Positions 1 through 8,518 of a stretch of 64,000 nt of DNA are shown here, one piece after another. The stretch lies in NCBI GenBank assembly GCA_001298575.1, contig LJCV01000318.1:1-64000 (forward strand). Reading direction: 5' to 3'. The DNA is from Actinobacteria bacterium OK074 (GTDB lineage: Bacteria; Actinomycetota; Actinomycetes; Streptomycetales; Streptomycetaceae). The first letter of the stretch is position 1. Each line of letters starts with the position of its first letter. The translations under genes and the position numbers were made by a program. Below the pieces are notes generated by a model. That model saw only the letters and a list, made by a program, of their open reading frames with translations. It searched no databases and was not told the origin of the DNA.

Positions 1-1
1 C

Positions 2-622
2 CCCCCCCCCACCCCCCTCCGCATCCCCTACGACCTCCGTGCCGAAGTCGTCGCCGACACCCTCGTCCGGATCATCGCCACCCAGGGCGGGCGGGCCGAG
101 GTCGAGCACGGTGAACCCGTGAACCTGCGGCCCGTCCCCGCCCCGGAGGACCCCGCCCCGCTCGACCTCGACGCCGCCCGCTGGGCGCTGCTGCACCCCG
201 CTGCCCACGACCGGCCCCGCGTCAGCGCCGAGCACCTCGCGCAGCGGGAGAGCAACCCCCTCTTCCGTGTCCGGTACGCCCACGCCCGCGCCCGCGCCAT
301 CAGCCGCGGCGCCGCCCGGCTCGGCCTCACCCCCGCCGTGTCCGCGGTCCCGGAATCCACTCCTCTGCCTCTTCTCCGCGCCCTCGCCGCCTACCCCGGC
401 GTCCTCGCCCAGGCCGCCGAGCGCCGGGCCCCGGACCGGCTGGCCCGGCACCTCGTCGTGCTCGCCGACTCCTTCCTCGGCTTCCAGCACACCGTGCTGC
501 CCCTGGGCGACGAGAAACCCACGGCCGTCCACCGCTCCCGGCTCGCCCTCGCCGAAGCCGCCCGCACGGTGCTCGCCGACGGCCTCTCCCTTCTCGGCAT
601 CAGCGCCCCCGATCACCTCTGA
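2..622 (+). CDS. DALR anticodon-binding domain protein (ArgRS C-terminus-like), 5' partial
   Basis: The reading frame is open from the left edge and ends with TGA at 620-622, so the N-terminus lies outside the window; an internal GTG at 119 is not the true start because coding continues upstream of it in the same frame (IPYDLRAEVVADTLVRI). The visible part resembles the all-helical DALR anticodon-binding domain of arginyl-tRNA synthetase: a segment with SNPLFRVRYAHARARAI, then helices, then DSFLGFQHTVLPLGDE near the end. No catalytic HIGH or KMSKS motif is visible. Streptomyces carry such a stand-alone protein just upstream of lysA (family knowledge). Its function is unknown; a tRNA-related role is inference. 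Confidence 0.8.
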   Translation, partial: PPPTPLRIPYDLRAEVVADTLVRIIATQGGRAEVEHGEPVNLRPVPAPEDPAPLDLDAARWALLHPAAHDRPRVSAEHLAQRESNPLFRVRYAHARARAISRGAARLGLTPAVSAVPESTPLPLLRALAAYPGVLAQAAERRAPDRLARHLVVLADSFLGFQHTVLPLGDEKPTAVHRSRLALAEAARTVLADGLSLLGISAPDHL

Positions 623-688
623 AGCACCCCACACCACCCCACACCACCCCATCCCACCCGACAAGAACCTTCACGAAAGCCCGCCGTC

Positions 689-2080
689 ATGAGCCGTTCC
701 GCCCATCCCGCCGGTCCCCGGCACGCCGACGTCCTCCCCGAAGGGCATTACGCAGCTCCGCCCGCCGACCTGAACCAGCTGCACCCCAAGGTCTGGTCCC
801 ACACCGTCACCCGCGACGCCGACGGAGTCGTCACCGTCGGCGGTGTCGACGTCAAGACGCTCGCCGACACCCACGGCACCCCCGCCTACGTCCTCGACGA
901 GAGCGACTTCCGTGAGCGGGCGCGCGCCTGGCGGACCGCCTTCGGGCCCGGCGCCGACGTGTTCTACGCCGGCAAGGCGTTCCTCTCCCGTGCCGTCGTG
1001 CGGTGGCTCGACGAAGAGGGGCTCAACCTCGACGTCTGCTCCGGCGGCGAACTCGCCACCGCCCTCTCCGCCGGCATGCCCGCCGACCGCATCGCCTTCC
1101 ACGGCAACAACAAGTCCACCGCGGAGATCGAGCGGGCCGTCGCCGCCGGTGTCGGCCGTATCGTGCTCGACTCCTTCCAGGAGATCGTGCGGGTCGCGCA
1201 CATCGCCCGGGCCGCCGGACGGCGTCAGGGCGTCCTCATCCGCGTCACCGTCGGCGTCGAGGCGCACACCCACGAGTTCATCGCCACCGCCCACGAGGAC
1301 CAGAAGTTCGGCATCCCGCTCGCCGGGGGCCAGGCCGCCGAGGCCGTCCGGCGGGCGCTCCAGCTCGACTCGCTCGACGTCCTCGGGATCCACTCCCACA
1401 TCGGGTCCCAGATCTTCGACATGTCCGGGTTCGAGGTCGCCGCCCACCGCGTCGTCGGGCTGCTGAAGGCCGTTCGCGACGAGCACGGGGTCGAGCTTCC
1501 CGAGATCGACCTCGGGGGCGGGCTCGGGATCGCCTACACCAGCGACGACGACCCCCGCGAGCCGCACGAGATCGCCAAGTCGCTCACCGAGATCGTCTCC
1601 CGCGAGTGCGACGCCGCCAAGCTGCGCGCCCCGCGCATCTCCGTCGAGCCGGGGCGCGCCATCGTCGGCCCCACCGCCTTCACCCTCTACGAGGTCGGCA
1701 CCATCAAGCCCCTCGACGGGCTGCGCACCTACGTCTCCGTCGACGGCGGCATGTCCGACAACATCCGGACCTCCCTCTACGACGCCGAGTACAGCGTCGC
1801 CCTGGTCTCCCGCACCTCCGACGCCGAGCCGGTGCTCGTCCGCGTCGTCGGCAAGCACTGCGAGAGCGGCGACATCGTCGTACGGGATGCCTTCCTGCCC
1901 GCCGATCTCGCGCCCGGCGACCTCATCGCCGTACCGGCCACCGGCGCGTACTGCCGCTCCATGGCCAGCAACTACAACCACGTGCCGCGCCCGCCCGTCG
2001 TCGCCGTGCGCGACGGCGAGGCCCGGGTCATCGTGCGCCGCGAGACCGAGGAGGACCTGCTGCGCCTCGACGTCGGATGA
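689..2080 (+). CDS. lysA: Diaminopimelate decarboxylase
   Basis: LysA decarboxylates meso-diaminopimelate to L-lysine, the last step of lysine synthesis, using pyridoxal phosphate in the cytoplasm. The 463-aa product has the alanine racemase-type barrel with the PLP lysine in VFYAGKAFLS (K96), the HSHIGSQ motif, a glycine-rich phosphate loop (DLGGGLGIAY), EPGRAIVG, and the C-terminal GKHCESGD containing the active-site cysteine. The length is typical of actinobacterial LysA. The ATG at 689 has only a weak Shine-Dalgarno (cgaaag). The 66 nt upstream contain a C-rich stretch with repeated accccac units. hom follows after 205 nt, so the genes are clustered but probably separately controlled. Confidence 0.97.
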   Translation: MSRSAHPAGPRHADVLPEGHYAAPPADLNQLHPKVWSHTVTRDADGVVTVGGVDVKTLADTHGTPAYVLDESDFRERARAWRTAFGPGADVFYAGKAFLSRAVVRWLDEEGLNLDVCSGGELATALSAGMPADRIAFHGNNKSTAEIERAVAAGVGRIVLDSFQEIVRVAHIARAAGRRQGVLIRVTVGVEAHTHEFIATAHEDQKFGIPLAGGQAAEAVRRALQLDSLDVLGIHSHIGSQIFDMSGFEVAAHRVVGLLKAVRDEHGVELPEIDLGGGLGIAYTSDDDPREPHEIAKSLTEIVSRECDAAKLRAPRISVEPGRAIVGPTAFTLYEVGTIKPLDGLRTYVSVDGGMSDNIRTSLYDAEYSVALVSRTSDAEPVLVRVVGKHCESGDIVVRDAFLPADLAPGDLIAVPATGAYCRSMASNYNHVPRPPVVAVRDGEARVIVRRETEEDLLRLDVG

Positions 2081-2189
2081 CACGGTCGTAGCAAAAGCAG
2101 AGAATCGCAGGGGATCGTCGGGCGAGCGGGAGCGCGGAAGGCGCTGTGAAGAATCTTCCGTCTTCCGACCCTCGCGCGATGAAATAGAT

Positions 2190-2238
2190 GTCTCACAATC
2201 CGGACGAAGGACAGAAACTCCCGTCCGGTTTGTGAGAC
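2190..2238. promoter_or_regulatory. Near-perfect 17-bp inverted repeat upstream of hom
   Basis: Arms GTCTCACAATCCGGACG (2190-2206) and CGTCCGGTTTGTGAGAC (2222-2238) pair at 16 of 17 positions around a 15-nt spacer, ending 47 nt before the hom start. There is no following T-tract, so a repressor operator or an RNA attenuator hairpin is more likely than a lysA terminator. The regulator is unknown. Confidence 0.6.
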
Positions 2239-2285
2239 TGGGCCAACCGGAAACAACCGTAGACGGTATGAGGAAACGAGGTCGG

Positions 2286-3578
2286 ATGATGCGTACGCGT
2301 CCGCTGAAGGTGGCGCTGCTGGGCTGTGGGGTCGTCGGCTCAGAGGTGGCGCGCATCATGACGACGCACGCCGACGACCTCGCCGCCCGCATCGGAGCCC
2401 CCGTCGAGCTGGCCGGTGTCGCCGTGCGGCGGCCCGCCAAGGTGCGCGACGGCATCGACCCCGCCCTCGTCACCACCGACGCCACCGCCCTCGTCAAGCG
2501 CGGTGACATCGACGTCGTGATCGAGGTCATCGGCGGTATCGAGCCCGCCCGCGCGCTCATCACCACCGCCTTCGAACACGGCGCCTCCGTCGTCTCCGCC
2601 AACAAGGCGCTCCTCGCCCAGGACGGCAGCGCCCTGCACGCCGCGGCCGAGGAGCACGGCAAGGACCTGTACTACGAGGCCGCCGTCGCCGGTGCCATTC
2701 CGCTGATCCGGCCGCTGCGCGAGTCCCTCGCCGGGGACAAGGTCAACCGCGTGCTCGGGATCGTCAACGGCACCACCAACTTCATCCTCGACAAGATGGA
2801 CACCACCGGGGCCGGCTACCAGGAGGCCCTCGACGAGGCCACCGCCCTGGGGTACGCGGAAGCCGACCCGACCGCCGACGTCGAGGGCTTCGACGCCGCC
2901 GCCAAGGCCGCCATCCTCGCCGGAATCGCCTTCCACACGCGCGTGCGCCTCGACGACGTCTACCGCGAGGGCATGAGCGAGGTCACCGCCGCCGACTTCG
3001 CCTCCGCGAAGAACATGGGCTGCACCATCAAGCTGCTCGCCATCTGCGAGCGGGCCGCCGACGGCGGCTCGGTCACCGCGCGCGTGCACCCCGCGATGAT
3101 TCCGCTGACCCACCCCCTCGCCTCCGTGCGCGGCGCGTACAACGCCGTGTTCGTCGAGTCGGACGCGTCCGGTCAGCTGATGTTCTACGGGCCCGGCGCC
3201 GGCGGCGCGCCCACCGCCTCCGCCGTCCTCGGCGACCTTGTCGCCGTCTGCCGCAACCGGCTCAACGGGGCCACCGGGCCCGGCGAGTCCGCGTACGCCG
3301 GGCTGCCCGTCTCGGGCATGGGCGAGGTCGTCACCCGCTACCACATCAGCCTCGACGTGGCCGACAAACCGGGTGTTCTCGCCCAGGTCGCCACCGTCTT
3401 TGCCGAGCATGGCGTTTCGATCGATACGGTTCGCCAGCAGGGCAAGGATGGTGAGGCGTCGCTCGTCGTCGTCACGCACCGGGCGTCCGACGCGGCCCTC
3501 GGCGGCACCGTCGAGGCACTGCGCAAGCTCGACACCGTGCGTGGTGTCGCCAGCATCATGCGGGTTGAAGGAGAGTAG
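2286..3578 (+). CDS. hom: Homoserine dehydrogenase
   Basis: Hom reduces aspartate semialdehyde to homoserine with NAD(P)H, the branch point towards threonine, methionine and isoleucine. The 430-aa product starts MMRTRPLKVALLGCGVVG, a Rossmann fold with GxGxxG at about residues 13-18, followed by the catalytic domain (SANKALLAQ, NGTTNFIL, GYAEADPTADVEG) and a C-terminal ACT domain (about 350-425, beginning YHISLDVADKPGVLAQ), which in this family senses threonine. The frame is open well upstream, but homology begins here and GAGG sits just before the tandem ATGs at 2286 and 2289; either may be used. Its end lies 6 nt from thrC. Confidence 0.96.
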   Translation: MMRTRPLKVALLGCGVVGSEVARIMTTHADDLAARIGAPVELAGVAVRRPAKVRDGIDPALVTTDATALVKRGDIDVVIEVIGGIEPARALITTAFEHGASVVSANKALLAQDGSALHAAAEEHGKDLYYEAAVAGAIPLIRPLRESLAGDKVNRVLGIVNGTTNFILDKMDTTGAGYQEALDEATALGYAEADPTADVEGFDAAAKAAILAGIAFHTRVRLDDVYREGMSEVTAADFASAKNMGCTIKLLAICERAADGGSVTARVHPAMIPLTHPLASVRGAYNAVFVESDASGQLMFYGPGAGGAPTASAVLGDLVAVCRNRLNGATGPGESAYAGLPVSGMGEVVTRYHISLDVADKPGVLAQVATVFAEHGVSIDTVRQQGKDGEASLVVVTHRASDAALGGTVEALRKLDTVRGVASIMRVEGE

Positions 3579-3584
3579 CGAGCA

Positions 3585-4643
3585 ATGACCCACCAGTGGC
3601 GCGGAATCATCGAGGAGTACCGGGACCGGCTGCCGGTATCCGACAGCACGCCGGTCGTCTCCCTCCGCGAGGGAGGTACGCCCCTCGTGCCCGCGCAGGT
3701 GCTCTCCGAGCGCACCGGCTGCGAGGTCCACCTCAAGGTGGAGGGGGCCAACCCCACCGGGTCCTTCAAGGACCGCGGCATGACCATGGCCATCACGCGG
3801 GCCAAGGAGGAGGGCGCGAAGGCCGTCATCTGCGCCTCCACCGGCAACACCTCGGCCTCGGCCGCCGCCTACGCCGTCCGCGCGGGCATGGTCTGTGCCG
3901 TGCTCGTCCCGCGGGGCAAGATCGCGCTCGGCAAGATGGGCCAGGCCCTCGTGCACGGCGCGAAGATCCTCCAGGTCGACGGCAACTTCGACGACTGCCT
4001 CACCCTCGCCCGCGAGCTGAGCGACAACTACCCGGTGGCGCTGGTCAATTCGGTCAACCCGGTGCGCATCGAGGGCCAGAAGACGGCCGCCTTCGAGATC
4101 GTCGACATGCTCGGCGACGCGCCCGACATCCACGTCCTCCCGGTGGGCAACGCGGGCAACATCACCGCGTACTGGAAGGGCTACAAGGAGTACGCCGGGG
4201 ACGGCATCGCCGCCAAGACGCCCCGCATGTGGGGCTTCCAGGCGTCCGGCTCCGCGCCCATCGTGCGCGGCGAGGTCGTCAAGGACCCCTCGACGATCGC
4301 CACCGCGATCCGCATCGGCAACCCGGCCTCCTGGAAGTTCGCCCTGGCCGCGCGCGACGAGTCCGGCGGGTTCATCGACGAGGTCACCGACCGCGAGATC
4401 CTGCGCGCCTACCGGCTGCTCGCCGCCCAGGAGGGCGTGTTCGTCGAGCCCGCCTCGGCCGCGTCCGTCGCGGGGCTGCTCAAGGCCGCCGAGCAGGGCA
4501 AGGTCGACCCGGGCCAGACCATCGTGTGCACGGTCACCGGCAACGGCCTCAAGGACCCCGACTGGGCCGTCGCGGGCGCCCCGCAGCCGGTCACGGTCCC
4601 GGTCGACGCGGCCACCGCGGCCGAACGCCTCGGGCTCGTCTGA
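3585..4643 (+). CDS. thrC: Threonine synthase
   Basis: ThrC converts O-phosphohomoserine to threonine with PLP. The 352-aa product is of the short bacterial type and shows the PLP lysine in NPTGSFKDRGM (K62), the SxGN-type loop in CASTGNTSASAAAY, a PVGNAGN phosphate-binding loop and a C-terminal TVTGNGLKD. The ribosome-binding site (aaggag) lies within the end of hom, and the 6-nt gap suggests translation from the hom transcript. thrB follows only after 303 nt, so it is probably not tightly coupled. Confidence 0.97.
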   Translation: MTHQWRGIIEEYRDRLPVSDSTPVVSLREGGTPLVPAQVLSERTGCEVHLKVEGANPTGSFKDRGMTMAITRAKEEGAKAVICASTGNTSASAAAYAVRAGMVCAVLVPRGKIALGKMGQALVHGAKILQVDGNFDDCLTLARELSDNYPVALVNSVNPVRIEGQKTAAFEIVDMLGDAPDIHVLPVGNAGNITAYWKGYKEYAGDGIAAKTPRMWGFQASGSAPIVRGEVVKDPSTIATAIRIGNPASWKFALAARDESGGFIDEVTDREILRAYRLLAAQEGVFVEPASAASVAGLLKAAEQGKVDPGQTIVCTVTGNGLKDPDWAVAGAPQPVTVPVDAATAAERLGLV

Positions 4644-4946
4644 CCAGCACACACAGGGTTCACCCGGGTATTCCCTGACAGGGGTGCACAGGGGGCTTGC
4701 GACACGCATCGTGCGCCTCCTGTGCGCCCTATGTCGCCACGGAACCTTCCTTCGATAGGCTGTACTGAACCCGCCTGCCGCATATGCCCTGGCGCATGGC
4801 CGGGCGTCGCGTCGTTCTCGCGGCCCGAGGGTCTCCGATCACCTGGCGCAGTCTTCGCATCGCAGTCTTCGAACATCCCGGAAAATCCCCGCAGTTCACC
4901 GCAGTTCCCCTCGACCATCCCGCAGTTCAAGGAGAGTCATCCACCG
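4644..4946. other. thrC-thrB intergenic region with hairpin and possible -10
   Basis: This 303-nt gap holds an imperfect hairpin (gcacagggggc at 4686-4696 against gcctcctgtgc at 4715-4725, one mismatch) without a T-tract, and a candidate -10 TAGGCT at 4756-4761 lacking a good -35. Together they suggest that thrB has its own promoter. No coding sequence is convincing here; the thrB frame stays open but without homology. Confidence 0.4.
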
Positions 4947-5864
4947 ATGGCCGGTCCAGCCTTCCGTGCCGCCGCCGTCCGGGTGCGCACCCCCGCCACC
5001 AGCGCCAACCTCGGCCCGGGCTTCGACGCCTTCGGCCTCGCACTGGGGCTCTACGACGACGTCGTCGTCCGGGTGGCCGACTCAGGGCTGCACATCGACA
5101 TCGCGGGCGAGGGCAGCGAAACGCTCCCGCGCGACGAGAGCCACCTGCTCGTACGCTCCCTGCGCACCGCCTTCGACCTGCTGGGCGGACAGCCGCGCGG
5201 ACTGGAGATCGTCTGCGCCAACCGCATCCCGCACGGCCGGGGCCTGGGCTCCTCCTCCGCCGCCATCTGCGCGGGCATCGTCGCCGCGCGCGCCGTGACC
5301 ATAGGCGGCGAGTCGAAGCTCGACGACGTCGCGCTGCTCGAACTCGCCACCGAGATCGAGGGCCACCCCGACAACGTCGCGGCCTGTCTGCTCGGCGGTT
5401 TCACCCTCTCCTGGATGGAGTCCGGCGCCGCCCGCGCGATCCGGATGAAGCCCGCCGATTCCATCGTTCCGGTGGTTTTCGTGCCCGGGAAGCCGGTGCT
5501 GACCGAGACCGCCCGCGGCCTGCTCCCGCGCAGCGTCCCGCATGTCGACGCCGCCGCCAACGCCGGCCGCGCCGCCCTGCTCGTCGAGGCCCTCACCCAC
5601 CGCCCCGAGCTGCTGCTGCCCGCCACCGAGGACCGGCTGCACCAGGAGTACCGCGCCCCGGCGATGCCCGAGAGCGCCGCGCTCGTGGAGCGGCTGCGCG
5701 CCGACAGCATCCCCGCCGTCATCTCCGGCGCGGGCCCCACCGTCCTGGCGCTGGCCGACGACGACGGCGCCGACAAGGTCGCCGACCTGGCCGGACCCGG
5801 CTGGGCCGCGAACCGGCTCGACCTGGATGCCCGGGGAGCGAGCGTGTTGCCGCTTGCTCCCTGA
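4947..5864 (+). CDS. thrB: Homoserine kinase
   Basis: ThrB phosphorylates homoserine with ATP to give the ThrC substrate. The 305-aa product is a GHMP kinase: motif 1 TPATSANLGPGFDAFG near residues 15-30, the ATP-loop motif 2 IPHGRGLGSSSAAICAG at about 94-110, and the C-terminal motif 3 ISGAGPTVLAL. The start at ATG 4947 is chosen because family homology begins at once and aaggag is correctly spaced at 4929-4934. The gene order hom-thrC-thrB is standard for actinobacteria. Confidence 0.96.
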   Translation: MAGPAFRAAAVRVRTPATSANLGPGFDAFGLALGLYDDVVVRVADSGLHIDIAGEGSETLPRDESHLLVRSLRTAFDLLGGQPRGLEIVCANRIPHGRGLGSSSAAICAGIVAARAVTIGGESKLDDVALLELATEIEGHPDNVAACLLGGFTLSWMESGAARAIRMKPADSIVPVVFVPGKPVLTETARGLLPRSVPHVDAAANAGRAALLVEALTHRPELLLPATEDRLHQEYRAPAMPESAALVERLRADSIPAVISGAGPTVLALADDDGADKVADLAGPGWAANRLDLDARGASVLPLAP

Positions 5865-6276
5865 CACCCGCGTGCCGGATTTCGAGAGGGGGAATGTTTG
5901 TTGGATCCGGTAGTGTTAACCTCAAGTCTGCACCCGACCCCGCCATGGCGAGGTGCTTCGTGTCCCCGTCCGGGACAGGACATTCTTCCGGGAGCCTCCC
6001 AAGCCGCACTGTGTTCCGTACCCCGTACCCGGGCAGTACGTAGTACGCGGGCACTGAGCGGATTGCCGGGCACGCTCCGGAATCGGCGCGACCGAGTCAC
6101 ATGACACCGAGACCTCAGTGCATGGGCCGGGAAGCGCCAATCACCAGCAAATTTCCTCCGCCGCCATTGGCGGACCACCGCCCCGGCACGGTTCCCAACA
6201 GACGGGACCGCAGCCGGACAGCACAACCGGTCGCCGAGCCAGACAGGCCGACGTCCGCTCCAGGGAAGGACCCTTC
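5865..6276. other. rho upstream/leader region
   Basis: The 412-nt region contains a possible SigR-like promoter: GGAAT at 5891-5895 and GTT at 5915-5917 with a 19-nt spacer, one more than the usual 18. Overlapping it, TAGTGT (5911-5916) could be a vegetative -10. A long 5' leader would leave room for Rho autoregulation, which is known for rho in other bacteria; here that is inference. The rho frame is open through part of the region but lacks conserved protein. Confidence 0.35.
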
Positions 6277-8343
6277 GTGAGCGACACCACCGATCTGATG
6301 GGCGCGCGTGTCGAGGAGACCGCTGCCGCGCCCGCCACGGACGCCTCCGCGCCTGCCGCCGGTGCCGGCTCCCGGCGGCGCCGCGGTACCGGCCTTGAGG
6401 GCATGGTGCTGGCCGAGCTGCAGCAGGTCGCCTCGGGCCTCGGTATCAGGGGCACCGCGCGGATGCGCAAGAGCCAGCTGATCGAGGTCATCAAGGAGGC
6501 GCAGGGCGGCGGGGCCTCGGCCAAGGGCGCCGACGCGGCCACCGAGACCAAGCCGAAGCGCCGCGCGACCTCCAAGGCCCGTACGGGCGAGGACGCCCCC
6601 GCCGAGGCCGCCGCCGCGCCCGTCAAGAGCGCGCCGAAGGCCGACAAGGCCGCCGAGCAGGCCGTGGCCCAGCAGCAGATCGACATCCCCGGCCAGCCCG
6701 CGGGTACGGACGAGGCCCCCGAGCGCCGTCGCCGTCGTGCCACCGCCGACGCCGGCAGCCCCGAGGCGGTCGTCGCCGAGGCGAAGAGCGAGCCGAAGGC
6801 CGAGTCGCCCGTCGCCGCCGTGTCGGCCGTGTCCACGGAGCCCCGCGACGCCGACGGCGAGGGCCGCCAGGGCCGGCAGAGCCGCCGCGAGCGCGGCCGG
6901 GACCGCCGCAACAAGGGCGACGAGCCGGGTCAGCCGCAGGGCCAGAGCGGCCAGCAGGGCGGCGGCCGGCAGGAGCGCCAGGACCGCCCCGACCGCCAGG
7001 ACCGGCAGCAGAGCCAGCAGCAGAGCGGTGGCCGCCAGGACCGGCAGGACCGTCAGGACCGTCAGCGTGACAACGGCCCGCGGGCCGATGAGGACGGGGA
7101 CGAGTTCGACGGCCGCCGTGGCCGCCGTGGCCGCTACCGGGACCGCCGGGGCCGTCGCGGACGTGACGAGATCGGCGGCGCCGAGCCGCAGGTCGCCGAC
7201 GACGACGTCCTGATCCCCGTCGCGGGCATCCTGGACATCCTCGACAACTACGCGTTCATCCGGACCTCCGGCTACCTGCCGGGTCCCAACGACGTGTACG
7301 TCTCCCTCGCCCAGGTCCGCAAGAACGGCCTGCGCAAGGGCGACCACGTCACCGGTGCGGTCCGGCAGCCGAAGGAGGGCGAGCGCCGCGAGAAGTTCAA
7401 CGCGCTCGTGCGCCTCGACTCCGTCAACGGCATGGCGCCCGAACACGGCCGCGGGCGGCCGGAGTTCAACAAGCTGACACCGCTGTACCCGCAGGACCGG
7501 CTCCGGCTGGAGACCGACCCGGGCGTCCTCACCACCCGCATCATCGACCTCGTCGCGCCGATCGGTAAGGGCCAGCGCGGTCTGATCGTGGCCCCGCCGA
7601 AGACCGGCAAGACCATGATCATGCAGGCCATCGCCAACGCGATCACGCACAACAACCCCGAGTGCCACCTGATGGTCGTCCTGGTCGACGAGCGTCCGGA
7701 AGAGGTCACCGACATGCAGCGGTCGGTGAAGGGCGAGGTCATCTCCTCGACCTTCGACCGCCCCGCCGAGGACCACACCACGGTCGCGGAACTCGCCATC
7801 GAGCGCGCCAAGCGTCTGGTGGAGCTGGGCCACGACGTCGTCGTCCTGCTCGACTCGATCACGCGTCTGGGCCGTGCGTACAACCTCGCCGCCCCCGCCT
7901 CCGGCCGCATCCTCTCCGGTGGTGTCGACTCGACGGCGCTGTACCCGCCCAAGCGCTTCTTCGGTGCCGCGCGCAACATCGAGGACGGCGGCTCGCTGAC
8001 CATCCTCGCCACCGCGCTCGTCGACACCGGCTCGCGCATGGACGAGGTCATCTTCGAGGAGTTCAAGGGCACCGGCAACGCCGAGCTCAAGCTCGACCGC
8101 AAGCTCGCCGACAAGCGCATCTTCCCGGCGGTGGACGTGGACGCGTCCGGCACCCGTAAGGAAGAAATCCTGCTCGGCAGCGACGAGTTGGCCATCACCT
8201 GGAAGCTGCGTCGCGTGCTGCACGCGCTCGACCAGCAGCAGGCGATCGAGCTGCTGCTCGACAAAATGCGGCAGACGAAGTCGAACGCGGAGTTCCTGCT
8301 CCAGATCCAGAAGACGACGCCGGCTCCCGGCAACGGAGACTAG
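6277..8343 (+). CDS. rho: Transcription termination factor Rho
   Basis: Rho is the hexameric RNA-dependent ATPase that releases nascent RNA. The 688-aa product has the N-terminal helical Rho_N domain (LAELQQVASGLGIRG...MRKSQLIEVIKEAQ), a roughly 250-residue actinobacterial insert that is disordered and rich in Arg/Gln/Asp/Gly (repeats of RQD), the cold-shock-like RNA-binding domain (AGILDILDNYAFIRTSGYLPG), and the ATPase core with Walker A PPKTGKT (about 440-446) and DSITRLGRAYN. GTG 6277 is preferred over the upstream ATG of the open frame because AGGGAAGGA precedes it and homology starts with SDTTDLMGAR. It is followed by a strong terminator. Confidence 0.97.
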   Translation: MSDTTDLMGARVEETAAAPATDASAPAAGAGSRRRRGTGLEGMVLAELQQVASGLGIRGTARMRKSQLIEVIKEAQGGGASAKGADAATETKPKRRATSKARTGEDAPAEAAAAPVKSAPKADKAAEQAVAQQQIDIPGQPAGTDEAPERRRRRATADAGSPEAVVAEAKSEPKAESPVAAVSAVSTEPRDADGEGRQGRQSRRERGRDRRNKGDEPGQPQGQSGQQGGGRQERQDRPDRQDRQQSQQQSGGRQDRQDRQDRQRDNGPRADEDGDEFDGRRGRRGRYRDRRGRRGRDEIGGAEPQVADDDVLIPVAGILDILDNYAFIRTSGYLPGPNDVYVSLAQVRKNGLRKGDHVTGAVRQPKEGERREKFNALVRLDSVNGMAPEHGRGRPEFNKLTPLYPQDRLRLETDPGVLTTRIIDLVAPIGKGQRGLIVAPPKTGKTMIMQAIANAITHNNPECHLMVVLVDERPEEVTDMQRSVKGEVISSTFDRPAEDHTTVAELAIERAKRLVELGHDVVVLLDSITRLGRAYNLAAPASGRILSGGVDSTALYPPKRFFGAARNIEDGGSLTILATALVDTGSRMDEVIFEEFKGTGNAELKLDRKLADKRIFPAVDVDASGTRKEEILLGSDELAITWKLRRVLHALDQQQAIELLLDKMRQTKSNAEFLLQIQKTTPAPGNGD

Positions 8344-8388
8344 GCGCTCCGCTGGTGGTGCCGTGGTAGGCCGCTGATTGTCTGCGGC

Positions 8389-8446
8389 GCCGTCGTGGCT
8401 GGTCGCGCAGTTCCCCGCGCCCCTTACGGGCGCGGGGAACTGCGCG
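8389..8446 (+). repeat. Dispersed gene-end repeat, copy 1
   Basis: gccgtcgtggctggtcgcgc followed by agttccccgcgccccttacg, matching copy 3 at 16169; here the repeat is mirrored to form the full rho terminator stem. Confidence 0.8.
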
Positions 8447-8453
8447 TTTTTTT
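8404..8453 (+). terminator. Intrinsic terminator of rho (perfect 19-bp stem, T7)
   Basis: Arms 8404-8422 and 8428-8446 are perfectly complementary (CGCGCAGTTCCCCGCGCCC and its complement) around a 5-nt loop, followed by seven T residues. The stem is itself a copy of the dispersed GTTCCCCGCGCCCC repeat found elsewhere in the window. Confidence 0.93.
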
Positions 8454-8518
8454 GTCCGTGTACGATCGCCACTCGCACACCAGATCTCACAGCTTCTTCA
8501 TGTCCAGGGGGGACTTGA

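Noticed and set aside
2190..2238. The hom inverted repeat as an intrinsic terminator of lysA
   Set aside because: No T-tract, 110 nt after the lysA stop and close to hom; regulation is more plausible.
1887..2285. N-terminal extension of the hom frame
   Set aside because: Overlaps the lysA end in another frame and the inverted-repeat region; Hom homology starts at MMRTRPLK.
2081..2285. T-box or other amino-acid riboswitch before hom
   Set aside because: No T-box sequence or known riboswitch core recognised; only the inverted repeat is clear.
671..4709. Long minus-strand frames of 663 and 789 codons opposite lysA, hom and thrC
   Set aside because: Shadow frames from GC3 bias; composition is low-complexity Gly/Val/Asp/Arg and the plus-strand genes are clear.
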